DNA of 64,000 nt from CADEER01 sp965216585. GTDB lineage: Bacteria > Desulfobacterota > Binatia > HRBIN30 > CADEER01. The DNA is taken from contig CBDCGC010000003.1 of NCBI GenBank assembly GCA_965216585.1, forward strand, positions 124,001 through 188,000, read 5' to 3'. The position numbers and the translations under genes are program-made. This document shows, one piece after another, positions 16,624 to 26,725 of this stretch. The notes under the pieces are model-generated. The model did not search any database. It was not told the DNA's origin and saw nothing but the letters and a program-made list of their open reading frames with translations. Position 1 is the stretch's first letter; every line of letters starts with the position of its first letter.

Positions 16624-16649
16624 TAAAAAAGGCGGATGGTTACATCCGC
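16624..16649 (-). terminator. Rho-independent terminator of the DUF559 gene
   Basis: Read on the - strand: stem GCGGATG, loop TAAC, stem CATCCGC, then CTTTTTTA. The stop codon TAA of the DUF559 gene forms the loop, so the terminator starts inside the coding sequence. The T-run is followed at once by the repeat array. Confidence 0.7.
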
Positions 16650-17026
16650 TTTTCCAGAGAAAGGGATTCCTTCACTGCCTTGACCACCTCGTAGATGTGC
16701 TCCGTCACAGAGTCCAGCTTCTGCAGTACCTCGAGGTTCGAAAATCGCAGGACTTGGAGTCCCTGCGACTCGAGGAAGCTCGTCCGCGCCTGATCTCGCC
16801 GTTCTTGATCCGGCTCGAAGTGTTGTGAGCCGTCCACTTCGACGACCAGGCCAACGGCCGGCGCGTAGAAGTCGACGATGTACTCCCCGATTGGCTTCTG
16901 ACGGTAGAACTGTACCCCCAAGACCTGCTTCCTCCGCAGACTCTGCCACAGCCGAGCCTCGCTCTCGGTTTGATTGCTCCGCAGCTCTCGGGCTCGACCC
17001 TTCAGTCGACGATTGTAGGTCCGCAT
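16640..17026 (-). CDS. DUF559 endonuclease-like protein embedded in repeats
   Basis: 128 residues, the full length for DUF559, a Vsr/very-short-patch-repair-like branch of the restriction endonuclease fold. Typical features: RARELRSNQTESEARLWQSL at the start, LGVQFYRQKPIGEYIVDFYAP (the D of IVDFY is the likely metal ligand), VEVDGSQHF (E-x-D-G-x-x-H), and a C-terminal LRFSNLEVLQ. It is flanked on both sides, within 20-80 bases, by the same inverted repeats and has its own terminator. Known for the family: nuclease fold, no settled function. Inference: it may cut or spread the repeats it sits in. It is less GC-rich than its neighbours. Confidence 0.85.
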   Translation of the reverse strand: MRTYNRRLKGRARELRSNQTESEARLWQSLRRKQVLGVQFYRQKPIGEYIVDFYAPAVGLVVEVDGSQHFEPDQERRDQARTSFLESQGLQVLRFSNLEVLQKLDSVTEHIYEVVKAVKESLSLEKRM

Positions 17027-17102
17027 TTGCTGACAACCTTGCTGACCTGGAATTGACGAACACCCGCCCGAAAACTTCAGAGAGGAGACGCCGAATACCC
17101 AA

Positions 17103-17283
17103 CTTCCCCCTTTGGAAAAGGGGGAATAGCAGCCTCTCCCTTTGAAAAAGGGAAACTGAGAGGGATTTTCCGATGCACCTCACCGCTCTCTGCGAAATCC
17201 CCCCTGACCCCCCTTTTCCAAAGGGGGGAATAGCAGCCTCCCCCTTTGAAAAAGGGGGACTGAGGGGGATTTTCCGATGCACC
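17103..17283. repeat. REPIN-like repeats, right of DUF559 gene
   Basis: The same family as the 16052-16621 array, in the same orientation. A partial copy starts at about 17103 (TTCCCCCTTTGGAAAAGGGG), a full inverted pair starts at 17133 with the GATGCACCTCACCGCTCTC spacer, and a last half-copy runs from 17237 to 17283. These copies have diverged (CTCTCCC, GGGAAACTGAGAGG), so they are older or under less recent exchange than the left array. Confidence 0.85.
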
Positions 17284-17300
17284 GCCGGATCCGGCGGTGC
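17279..17300. terminator. Perfect 22-base palindrome after the pyrophosphatase gene
   Basis: An uninterrupted palindrome with arms GCACCGCCGGA and TCCGGCGGTGC, 10 bases beyond the - strand stop codon of the pyrophosphatase gene. It could fold as a strong hairpin ending that transcript, but there is no T-run. Its first bases (GCACC) coincide with the edge of the last repeat, so it may mark where the repeat inserted. Confidence 0.4.
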
Positions 17301-17309
17301 TGTATACGA

Positions 17310-19364
<2,055 letters not shown>

Positions 19365-19630
19365 GTGCTCTCTTCTCCTTTTGCCTACCCGGAAGGGATT
19401 CTCTCGCTCAGACCACCCGGACGAGAACGCGCCCCGGCATCCCTCGATACGCATCAGAACCAAGATGCGCCCCCCTAACCGGCCATCCCCAAACAGCTAC
19501 GAAAATCCAACAAGATGTGCCCTAATCCGGCGGCGAACACAATCATACCCTCCACGGACAGCGTCCCGGCGCTCATCCCAGCTGAGCTGCAGGTGCCTTT
19601 TTCGAGGGTCGAGTCGGCTTTTCCAACCGC
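19365..19630. other. Intergenic region between divergent genes
   Basis: Between the pyrophosphatase start and the promoter of the lipoprotein trio. Apart from the AAGGAG ribosome site of the pyrophosphatase gene, no gene, repeat or clear hairpin was seen. Confidence 0.5.
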
Positions 19631-19659
19631 TTGCCGGACCGGCAATTTTGTGGAATAAA
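19631..19659 (+). promoter_or_regulatory. Candidate sigma-70-type promoter for the lipoprotein trio
   Basis: TTGCCG (-35, 19631-19636), a 17-base spacer, and AATAAA (-10, 19654-19659), 41 bases before the first lipoprotein ATG. The spacer includes part of a small GCCGGACCGGC hairpin. This is the best promoter match seen by eye in the window, but it is not tested. Confidence 0.45.
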
Positions 19660-19700
19660 ACTTTGCTAACGACGTTTTGCTGTTGTGAAGGAGGAAGGGA

Positions 19701-19955
19701 ATGAAGTCGTTGAAACTCTGTCTTGCCGGCGCCGCTCTGTTCGCCGCCGGCTGCACGACCACCGCCAAGCTCGATCCCGAGCAGATGGCGCGCATCGAAG
19801 CAGCGGCCAACAGTGCCGACGCCGCCGCAACCAAGTGCCAGGCGGCAGCCAGCGAGGCCTCGAGCGCTGCGGCGCGTGCCGCCGATTCCGCCGACACGGC
19901 CGAACGCGCTGCCCGCAAGGCCGAAGCGATTTTCGGCACTTCGCTGCGCAAGTAG
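19701..19955 (+). CDS. Small Ala-rich Lpp/OprI-like lipoprotein (1 of 3)
   Basis: 84 residues, with a strong ribosome site (GGAGG). Signal peptide with lipobox FAAGC, then an Ala-rich helix (heptads such as ANSADAAATKCQAAASEASSA) like the coiled coil of Lpp/OprI murein lipoproteins. It ends SLRK, and a terminal Lys is what Lpp uses for attachment to peptidoglycan. It probably tethers the outer membrane to the cell wall or spaces the periplasm. One Cys lies inside the helix. Confidence 0.85.
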   Translation: MKSLKLCLAGAALFAAGCTTTAKLDPEQMARIEAAANSADAAATKCQAAASEASSAAARAADSADTAERAARKAEAIFGTSLRK

Positions 19956-19971
19956 CGGGATGGAGTCTGCC

Positions 19972-20226
19972 ATGCGCACTTCGACCCTCATGCCGCTGAT
20001 CATTGCGCTGCTCTGCGCGACCAGCGCCTGCACGGTCACCCTCGACGCCGACTCACAGGCGCGCGTCGACGAGCTCACCGCCGCAGCGCTGGCCTCGTCG
20101 GAAGCTGCCGAAGCTGCGGCCGGCCGCGCCGAGGATGCGGCGCGCTCCGCCACCGCATCGGCCGACCGCGCCGCCGCGGCAGCACAGAAGACCGAGGCGA
20201 TCCTCTTCCGCACGATGCACAAGTAG
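19972..20226 (+). CDS. Small Ala-rich Lpp/OprI-like lipoprotein (2 of 3)
   Basis: 84 residues. The ATG at 19972 is preferred because GGAG lies 6 bases upstream; an ATG at 19960 is in frame. Lipobox ATSAC, then about 60 residues of Ala-rich helix (SSEAAEAAAGRAEDAARSAT). It ends TMHK, again with a terminal Lys. It is a paralogue of its neighbours and follows the first gene by 16 bases. Confidence 0.85.
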   Translation: MRTSTLMPLIIALLCATSACTVTLDADSQARVDELTAAALASSEAAEAAAGRAEDAARSATASADRAAAAAQKTEAILFRTMHK

Positions 20227-20232
20227 GGACAC

Positions 20233-20436
20233 ATGCATCGCTCTTTCCTGGCCCTAGGCACAATGGCTCTGCTGCTCAGTGCATGCACTGTATCGCGCAG
20301 CGACCGCCAGGCGGTTGAGCTCGCCGCAGCGCGCGCCGAGGAAGCGGCGCGGCGAGCCGAGATTGCCGCGGCCAGCGCCAACGAGGCTTCCCAGCGCGCC
20401 GACGAGGCGGCGCGTCGCCTCGAAACGGCCAAGTAG
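20233..20436 (+). CDS. Small Ala-rich Lpp/OprI-like lipoprotein (3 of 3)
   Basis: 67 residues, the shortest of the three, 6 bases after the second. Lipobox LLSAC, then a helix rich in Ala, Arg and Glu (AARAEEAARRAEIAAASANE), ending LETAK with the terminal Lys kept. The helix is about 20 residues shorter than in the other two, so the three could span different distances. It converges on the dehydrogenase gene with a 2-base gap. Confidence 0.82.
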   Translation: MHRSFLALGTMALLLSACTVSRSDRQAVELAAARAEEAARRAEIAAASANEASQRADEAARRLETAK

Positions 20437-20438
20437 CT

Positions 20439-21461
20439 TCAGTCGAAGGTCACCAGTGTCTTGATCGACCGCCTGTCGGTCGCCGCCACCTCGTAGGCCG
20501 TCGCCGCTTCGGCCAGCGGAAAGGTGTGGGTCACCACCTGTTCGGCCCGCACAATCCCAGCGGCGATCAGCGCCAGCGCGTTCTCGGTGTCGTCGGGACC
20601 GCACGAATAGCTGGGCACCAGGCGGAGCTCGCGAAAGTAGTAGTCGAAGGTATCGAGCGGCAGAGTCTCGCCGGGCTGGGTTCCCATGAACTGCACGACG
20701 GTACCTCCGCGGCTCGCACAGGCCAACCCCTGCTGGATTGCCGCCACGGTCGCCGGGCCGGCGATCACCACTTCGGCGCCGGCGCCGGCGCTGTGCCGGC
20801 GCACCGCTTCGACCAAATCCTCCTGCGCCGCGTTGATGACGACGTCGGCACCGAGGCCGGCGGCGTGCGCACAGCGGCTCTCCTCCAGATCGGCGGCGAT
20901 GATCATCCGCGCACCGTAGTGCCTGGCCAAGACGACGTGCAACTGCCCCATGACGCCGAGGCCGATGATGAGCAGCGAGCGATCGCCCACCTCGCCGGCG
21001 CGAGCCAGAGATTTGACGACGCAGGCAAGCGGCTCGACCAGCGCACCGTCCTGCCAGCGCACCTGCGGTGGCAGTCGCAGGGTGTCGGTGAGATTCGTCG
21101 CCGGCACGCGAAAGTACTCGGCCATCCCCCCGGGATCGATGGCCGATGCCTTCCAGGTCGGACATTGCACGTACTCGCCGCGCCGGCAGATCGGGCAGTC
21201 CATACAAGGTGCGTGGTGGTGTACGAAAACGCGATCGCCAACGGCGACGCTGTCGACTCCGGCGCCGATCTCGACGACCTCGCCAACCGGCTCGTGGCCA
21301 AAGACCAACGGCGCCTTGCGCCGGATGTACCAAGCAACGACGTCACCCGAGCAAATGCCGCAGGCGGCGGTGCGCACCAAGGCCTCGCCTTCTCCGATCG
21401 CCGGTGGCTCCTCCTCCTCGACGCGAACGTCGAGAAAATCGTAGAGGCGTGCCACCTTCAT
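20439..21461 (-). CDS. Zinc-dependent medium-chain alcohol/polyol dehydrogenase
   Basis: 340 residues. The catalytic zinc site is ACGICSGD with the GHEPVGEV helix; the structural zinc site is the four-Cys lobe C-MD-C-PI-C-RRGEYVQ-C. The NAD(P) site is IIGLGVMGQLHVVLA. The closest known types are sorbitol, threonine or galactitol-1-phosphate dehydrogenases; the substrate is unknown. The ATG overlaps the stop of the upstream dehydrogenase gene as ATGA, so the pair is translated together. Confidence 0.9.
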   Translation of the reverse strand: MKVARLYDFLDVRVEEEEPPAIGEGEALVRTAACGICSGDVVAWYIRRKAPLVFGHEPVGEVVEIGAGVDSVAVGDRVFVHHHAPCMDCPICRRGEYVQCPTWKASAIDPGGMAEYFRVPATNLTDTLRLPPQVRWQDGALVEPLACVVKSLARAGEVGDRSLLIIGLGVMGQLHVVLARHYGARMIIAADLEESRCAHAAGLGADVVINAAQEDLVEAVRRHSAGAGAEVVIAGPATVAAIQQGLACASRGGTVVQFMGTQPGETLPLDTFDYYFRELRLVPSYSCGPDDTENALALIAAGIVRAEQVVTHTFPLAEAATAYEVAATDRRSIKTLVTFD

Positions 21462-22489
21462 GAGCGGTCCGGCACGATGGCGTATTTCGGACCGCCGCCG
21501 TCGCGCAGCGCCTGCAACGCCTGCGGCAGCTCGTCGAGCGCGTGCTGGCCGGCGATCAGGCAGTCGCCGGTGACGGCGCCCGACGCCAGCAACTCGAACG
21601 AGTCGCGCACGTCGCGCGGGGTGAAGTGGAAGGGCGATACCAGGCGAACCTGGTCGTAGTGCAGGCGCGAGGTCTCGAAGCGCGCGATCGAGCCGTCGGT
21701 GCAGCCACCGAAGAGACAGACCTGCCCGCCGACACGCGCCAGCCCCGGCGCCGCTTGCCACACTTCGAGCTGGCCCGTGCACTCGAAGACGACGTCGGCG
21801 CCGCGACCGACCGTCCGCTCGCGCACCTGCTCGGCGGCATCGAGAGCGTCGCAAACGATGACCTCCGCCCCGGCTTTGCGCGCATCCTCGGCTCGCCGCG
21901 CGTTGCGCGCCACCACAGTGATGCTCTCGCAACCGCGCGCGCGCAGCGCCAACAGGTGCAACAGCGTGATCGCACCGCCGCCGATCAAGACGACGTCGTC
22001 ATCGGGCCGTAGCGACAGCAGAGACAGTCCGTGCACCACGCAGGCCAACGGCTCGAGCAGCGCGGCGTCGCGGTAGGCCAGATCGGCCGGCTTCGCATAG
22101 ACGTTCGTGCTCACCACCGGGCCCGGCAGCTCGAGGTACTCGGAATAGGCGCCATGTACCATATTCGGCATGACCTGTGGGCAGAGATTCTCCTGCTCGT
22201 GCTGGCATAGGTAACACTTCCCACATGGCGCCGTCGGGGCGACCATGATGGCATCGCCGGCGCGCACACCGGTCACCTCGCCACCAACTTCGACGACGTC
22301 GCCGGCCATCTCGTGGCCAAAGCGCATCGGCATCGGGAACTTCGGATGGCCGCGCAAGTAGGTCTTGAGGTCCGTGCCACAGGTCAACGCCGTATGCACC
22401 CGGATGACGATGCCGTCCTCGTTCGGCCGCGGCATCGGCAACTCGCGCAGCTCGAGCACGCCGGGGCGCACGAGCACGTGCGCTCTCAT
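21458..22489 (-). CDS. Zinc-dependent medium-chain dehydrogenase, partner of the next gene
   Basis: 343 residues. Catalytic zinc TCGTDLKT and GHEMAGDV, structural zinc lobe C-GK-C-YL-C-QHEQENL-C, and nucleotide loop VLIGGGAITLLHLLAL (GGGAI rather than the usual GxGxxG). About the same length as its downstream neighbour but clearly divergent, so not a recent duplicate. Start ATG 22489; GTG 22501 (VAET) is an alternative. Two coupled oxidoreductases of one family suggest successive oxidation and reduction of one polyol or sugar, which is inference. Confidence 0.88.
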   Translation of the reverse strand: MRAHVLVRPGVLELRELPMPRPNEDGIVIRVHTALTCGTDLKTYLRGHPKFPMPMRFGHEMAGDVVEVGGEVTGVRAGDAIMVAPTAPCGKCYLCQHEQENLCPQVMPNMVHGAYSEYLELPGPVVSTNVYAKPADLAYRDAALLEPLACVVHGLSLLSLRPDDDVVLIGGGAITLLHLLALRARGCESITVVARNARRAEDARKAGAEVIVCDALDAAEQVRERTVGRGADVVFECTGQLEVWQAAPGLARVGGQVCLFGGCTDGSIARFETSRLHYDQVRLVSPFHFTPRDVRDSFELLASGAVTGDCLIAGQHALDELPQALQALRDGGGPKYAIVPDRS

Positions 22490-22605
22490 CGTTTCAGCCA
22501 CGCCGATCCGCTCCCGCACCCACTGCTGACGCCATGCGTGAGAGCTATTCTCGTGCCGGGATCGTGTCAACATACTCGCGGGCGCGAGCCTCTACCTACG
22601 AACGC

Positions 22606-23103
22606 TCAGGATCGCTGCTGGGCGAACTTTTCCTTCAGTCGCCGGTCGACTCCGGGAGGGATCAACGAGCTGACGTCACCGCCGAGGTGCGAGACCTCCT
22701 TCACGAGGCGCGAAGCGGTGTAGAGGTACTCCTCGCTGGCGGTCATGAAAAACGTCTCGACGCGCGGGTTCAGATGCCGGTTCATCATCGCCATCTGAAA
22801 CTCATACTCGAAATCGGTCACGGCGCGCAGGCCGCGGATCACCGCACAGGCTCCCTTGCCCTCACAATAGTCGACGAGAAGCCCTTCAAACGCGTCGACG
22901 ACGACTCCGGAGGTGATGTCTGCCAACCCTTCGCGAATCATCTCGACGCGCTCTTCGACGGAGAAGAGCGCCGAATCCTTGGCGGCATTGTAGGCCACGG
23001 CGACGATGATCTCGTCGAACGAACAGAGCGCGCGCCGGACGATGTCCAGGTGCCCATTGGTGATCGGGTCGAACGACCCGGCGTAAACCGCCTTGCGCGT
23101 CAC
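22606..23103 (-). CDS. coaD: Phosphopantetheine adenylyltransferase
   Basis: 165 residues, the normal length. It makes dephospho-CoA from 4'-phosphopantetheine and ATP in coenzyme A synthesis. The nucleotidyltransferase signature (T/H)xGH appears in YAGSFDPITNGHLDI, with RGLRAVTDFEYEFQM and ASRLVKEVS later. The ATG overlaps the rsmD stop (ATGA); rsmD-coaD is a common bacterial pair. Confidence 0.97.
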   Translation of the reverse strand: MTRKAVYAGSFDPITNGHLDIVRRALCSFDEIIVAVAYNAAKDSALFSVEERVEMIREGLADITSGVVVDAFEGLLVDYCEGKGACAVIRGLRAVTDFEYEFQMAMMNRHLNPRVETFFMTASEEYLYTASRLVKEVSHLGGDVSSLIPPGVDRRLKEKFAQQRS

Positions 23104-23678
23104 GACGACTTTCCCCTTTCCGTCGCAGTCGGAGTCAACAGCGAGACGCAGGTATTTCCATAGCGCTGGGTACGCGTCAACCGCAGCGCTGGCACGTCTT
23201 CGAGCGTCTTCGCTGCGTCGTGTTCGACGACGATGAAGCCGCTCTCCGCGACCAGGGCTCGCCGGCTGAGCTCGTCGAGAACGCCGTCGATTCCGCCGTC
23301 GGCATAGGGAGCATCCATGAGAACGACGTCGAAACGCGCACCGCGCTCGCCGAGATCGCGCAGAGCTCGTTGCACGGGCCGCACCAAGACCTCGGCGCGC
23401 CGGATGAAATCACAGGCACGCACGTTCTCCAGCAGCACGCTTTTCACCGAGCGATCGCGCTCGACGAAGACGCAATGAGCGGCGCCGCGACTCAGCGCCT
23501 CGATGCCGAGAGCGCCGCTGCCGGCGAAGAGGTCGAGGACCGAAGCGCCATCGAGGTCGAGGCGACTCGCCAGCATGCTGAACATCGCCTCCTTGACGCG
23601 ATCCGCCGTCGGCCGGACCTTGCCGGAGGACACCGTTCGCAACCGTCGGCCGCGCGCTGATCCAGCCACCACCCGCAC
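23100..23678 (-). CDS. rsmD: 16S rRNA (guanine966-N2)-methyltransferase
   Basis: 192 residues. It methylates G966 of 16S rRNA in the assembled small subunit. It has the typical start MRVVAGSARGRRL, RPTADRVKEAMFSML, and the SAM site LDLFAGSGALGIEALSRGA. The catalytic motif, usually DPPY in this family, reads DAPY (LMDAPYADGG). It is coupled to coaD by a four-base overlap. Confidence 0.94.
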   Translation of the reverse strand: MRVVAGSARGRRLRTVSSGKVRPTADRVKEAMFSMLASRLDLDGASVLDLFAGSGALGIEALSRGAAHCVFVERDRSVKSVLLENVRACDFIRRAEVLVRPVQRALRDLGERGARFDVVLMDAPYADGGIDGVLDELSRRALVAESGFIVVEHDAAKTLEDVPALRLTRTQRYGNTCVSLLTPTATERGKSS

Positions 23679-23766
23679 GTCGCCAGCCTAGCCGGATCGA
23701 CTCGCTTGTGACAGCGCGCACCGTTAGGCTAAGAGAGTCGTTCCATCTCACGAGGAGTTGCAGATC

Positions 23767-24528
23767 ATGAACGTTCCCCAATCCAACCTCTGCACCACCG
23801 GCGCCCTCATCGTGTGCGCTTTCGTCATCTCCCTATTCGGTTGCGGCAGCAGCGCTCCGGACCACAGCGACGAACTGGCCGAGATCAAGAAACAGCAAGC
23901 TCAGATTCTCGCCAAGCTCAACGACGTCGAGAAAAAGCTCGACAAGGCGCCGGCCGCCAAGCCGCCGCGCCAGCGCCGTTCGGGCCCTGATCCGGAAAAG
24001 AAGTACGACCTGCCAGTCGGCGACTCCGACATCAAGGGCGCCAAAAACGGTGCCATCACGATCGTCGAATTCTCCGACTATCAGTGCCCCTTCTGCTCGC
24101 GCGCCGAGCCGATCATCCAGCAGGCGCTCGACGCCTACCCGACGCAGGCGCGTTTCGTCTACAAGCACTTCCCCCTCACCTCGATCCACCCGCAGGCAAT
24201 GGCGGCCTCGCAAGCAGCCGTCGCAGCCAAGAAGCAGGGGAAGTTCTGGGAGATGCACGAGCTCATCTTCAAGAACCAACGCGCACTCAAACCGGAGGAC
24301 CTGAAAAAGTACGCCGCCGAGGTGGGACTCGATGTTGCGAAATTCGAGGCCGATATGAACGCCGACGAGGTCAAAAAGGAAGTGCAGGCCGATATGCGGC
24401 TGGCACAGACCGTCGGCGTGCGCGGAACGCCAACCATCTTCGTCAACGGCAAGCTGCTGCGCAATCGCTCGATCGACGGTTTCAAGCAAATGATCGATCC
24501 CATTCTCAAGGAGAAGGCGAAGGGGTAG
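23767..24528 (+). CDS. DsbA-like thiol oxidoreductase lipoprotein
   Basis: 253 residues. GAGGAG lies 9 bases before the ATG. Signal peptide with lipobox LFGC, a short coiled coil (ELAEIKKQQAQILAKLNDVE), a Pro/Arg-rich linker, then a thioredoxin fold of the DsbA/thioredoxin_4 type: VEFSDYQCPFCSRAE (CPFC active site), KHFPLTSIHPQA, and the cis-Pro loop VRGTPTIFVNG. It probably forms or reshuffles disulfides of exported proteins, several of which in this window are Cys-rich. The coiled coil may dimerise it. Confidence 0.92.
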   Translation: MNVPQSNLCTTGALIVCAFVISLFGCGSSAPDHSDELAEIKKQQAQILAKLNDVEKKLDKAPAAKPPRQRRSGPDPEKKYDLPVGDSDIKGAKNGAITIVEFSDYQCPFCSRAEPIIQQALDAYPTQARFVYKHFPLTSIHPQAMAASQAAVAAKKQGKFWEMHELIFKNQRALKPEDLKKYAAEVGLDVAKFEADMNADEVKKEVQADMRLAQTVGVRGTPTIFVNGKLLRNRSIDGFKQMIDPILKEKAKG

Positions 24529-24558
24529 TCTGAGGGCAACACTTCGGAGGTTTGGGCC

Positions 24559-25461
24559 GTGAAGATACCGCGCTTTCGACTGGTTCTCGCATTGGTCGGC
24601 GCCGTAGTGCTGCCACTGGCCGACGCGTCGGCTCATCAAACCTCCGTGCCGGTCACCTTCTGGGCCGACAATTTCTCCTTCGACGAAACGCTATGCCAGC
24701 TCAAAGTCGCCTCTGGCGCGGCGGAGTGCGGCTTCAAGGCTTGGTCGATTCGCCGCGACTGCCTGCTCGGACGGCTCGACGGCGGCACCTGCGACGAAGA
24801 GGCCGACGATCAGGCGATTGAGGCGCTGCGTCTCGCCGTTTTTCAGGGGGATATTTCGCCGTCCTGCACCGGCGCCGACTTGAACGTCCTCCTCTTTGCC
24901 GATCAGCAGGATGTTCAGTTCGACGTCGTGACCTTCTGCCGCGAGCTCGAGGCGGCCGCCGTCTCGGTCGTCTTCAACCCCTTTCTCCGCCTCGACGACG
25001 GTGAGACGCTCAGCGACTCCGACCGCACCTGCGTGCGTGCCTATGCCGACGTCGCCACCAAGGCCTTCGGCTACGCCATCCGCGACCGCAGCGAGACCCT
25101 CGACCGCATCGCCAACCGGCGGCGCTCGGCGCGGATCAAGAATCGCAACATCGACGCTTCCGACAGCCGCGTACAAGTGGCTAGCCGGGCACTGCAACGA
25201 GTCCTCGCCCGCCAGTGCGAGCCCGCCGATTTCGAAGCGCTGTACGGCTTCTCGACCGGGACCGCGCTCGACCTCGTCGCCACTCGCTCGGCCTGCTTTG
25301 CCGATCAGGTCTATCCGGTCCTGGCCTACGAGTGCCCGGATCCGATCTGCGGCAATGGCATGCGCGAGAAGGGCGAACGCTGCGACGACGGCAATACCGA
25401 CGACGGCGACGGCTGCAGCTCGCGCTGCCAGTTTGACGGCGCGACGACCGCCGGTCGGTGA
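24559..25461 (+). CDS. Secreted protein with C-terminal Myxococcus Cys-rich repeat (DUF4215)
   Basis: 300 residues from GTG 24559, with CGGAGG 8 bases upstream. Sec signal peptide ending about ASAHQ. The middle, with paired cysteines, is not recognised. The last 40 residues (CGNGMREKGERCDDGNTDDG, then DGCSSRC) are one copy of the DUF4215 Cys-rich repeat, common in exported proteins of Myxococcota and related groups and usually found at the C-terminus. It lies 30 bases after the DsbA-like lipoprotein, which may oxidise it. Confidence 0.85.
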   Translation: MKIPRFRLVLALVGAVVLPLADASAHQTSVPVTFWADNFSFDETLCQLKVASGAAECGFKAWSIRRDCLLGRLDGGTCDEEADDQAIEALRLAVFQGDISPSCTGADLNVLLFADQQDVQFDVVTFCRELEAAAVSVVFNPFLRLDDGETLSDSDRTCVRAYADVATKAFGYAIRDRSETLDRIANRRRSARIKNRNIDASDSRVQVASRALQRVLARQCEPADFEALYGFSTGTALDLVATRSACFADQVYPVLAYECPDPICGNGMREKGERCDDGNTDDGDGCSSRCQFDGATTAGR

Positions 25462-26670
25462 CTATGTCCGGTAGTCGGAGTTGAAGCGGACGTAGTCGAC
25501 GGTCAGATCGCTGACCATCCGTTTGGCCCGGCCGCGGCCGGCATGCAAGTCGATGCGCAGCGTGAACTCGCTCTTGGCGGTGACGCGAGAGGCCTTTCGC
25601 TCGACCCCGGCTACCACCTCGACGCCGCGGTCGACGACGCGCACGTCGTCGAGATCGATGTCGATCTTGGCCGGGTTGAAGACGGCGCCACTGTAGCCGG
25701 CGGCACAGACGATACGGCCGGTGTAGGGATCACCGCCGAAAAACGCAGTCTTGCACAGCGGTGAGCGAGCGATGGCATCGGCGACGCGGGCGGCGTCGGC
25801 GTTCGAACGCGCACCCTGGACGACGACATCGACGACCCGCGACGCCCCCTCGCCGTCTTTGACGATCATGCGGGCCAGTGAGTAGGCGACCCGCTCGACG
25901 GCGGCGGCAAAGCGCGGAAAGTGGCGCGAACGGCCGTCGATGCGCGGCGTGCCAGCGACCCCGTTGGCCATCAGCAGAACCGTGTCGTTGGTGCTCATGT
26001 CGCCGTCGACGACGATGGCGTTGAACGTTTCGGGCAAGGCCAGGCGCAGCGCCCGGCGCAGGGCAGCGGCCGAGACGTCGGCGTCGGTCATCAAGTAGGC
26101 CAACATCGTCGCCATGTTGGGCGCGATCATCCCCGCCCCCTTGGCCATGCCAGCCAGGGTTACCGTCCGCCGGCCGATCTGAATCTTCTCGACGGCGTAC
26201 TTGGCAAAGGCATCGGTCGTCATGATGCCCTCGAGCGACCGCTGAAATCCGTCCGCCGCGAGGTCCTCGATCACCGCATCGACGCCGCGTTCGACCACCG
26301 CCCGCGGCAGCGGACAGCCGATGCGTCCGGTCGACGACGGCACGACGAGCGACGGATCGATACCCAGGTGCCTGGCGACCCGTCCGGTCAGCGAACGCGC
26401 CATCGCCAACCCCTGCCGGCCGGTGTAGGCATTGGCGTTGCCACTGTTGACCAACACCGCCTGCACGCGTCCACCCGCCAGGCGCTTGCGCCCCACCGTC
26501 ACCGGCGCCGCGACGACGCGGTTGGTGGTAAAGACCGCCGCCGCGTTGGCCGGCCGATCGGATGCGATGAGCGCGACGTCGCGCTTGCCACTCTCCTTGA
26601 GCCCGCAGGCGACACCGCCGAAGCGGTAGCCTGGAACGCGCACCCGGCGCTGGCCAACGGCAACCTTCAC
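25462..26670 (-). CDS. argJ: Glutamate N-acetyltransferase / ornithine acetyltransferase
   Basis: 402 residues. It moves the acetyl group from N-acetylornithine to glutamate in arginine synthesis; some members also use acetyl-CoA. The precursor self-cleaves before the Thr of the motif KGAGMIAPNMATMLA, present here. Other conserved parts: GYRFGGVACGLK, VNSGNANAYTG, EGIMTTDAF, and a C-terminus ending VRFNSDYRT. The start is taken as GTG 26670, just before the family's usual beginning; the frame is open 67 codons upstream without a conserved match. Its stop abuts the convergent DUF4215 gene with no spacer. Confidence 0.95.
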   Translation of the reverse strand: MKVAVGQRRVRVPGYRFGGVACGLKESGKRDVALIASDRPANAAAVFTTNRVVAAPVTVGRKRLAGGRVQAVLVNSGNANAYTGRQGLAMARSLTGRVARHLGIDPSLVVPSSTGRIGCPLPRAVVERGVDAVIEDLAADGFQRSLEGIMTTDAFAKYAVEKIQIGRRTVTLAGMAKGAGMIAPNMATMLAYLMTDADVSAAALRRALRLALPETFNAIVVDGDMSTNDTVLLMANGVAGTPRIDGRSRHFPRFAAAVERVAYSLARMIVKDGEGASRVVDVVVQGARSNADAARVADAIARSPLCKTAFFGGDPYTGRIVCAAGYSGAVFNPAKIDIDLDDVRVVDRGVEVVAGVERKASRVTAKSEFTLRIDLHAGRGRAKRMVSDLTVDYVRFNSDYRT

Positions 26671-26725
26671 GCCGCCGCCCTTCGCCACGCCGGCGGTGGC
26701 CCCGCGCACCCGCCGCGGCGGATCT

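Noticed and set aside
16052..17283. CRISPR array
   Set aside because: Spacing is regular, but the segments between repeats are identical from unit to unit instead of unique, and no cas genes are near.
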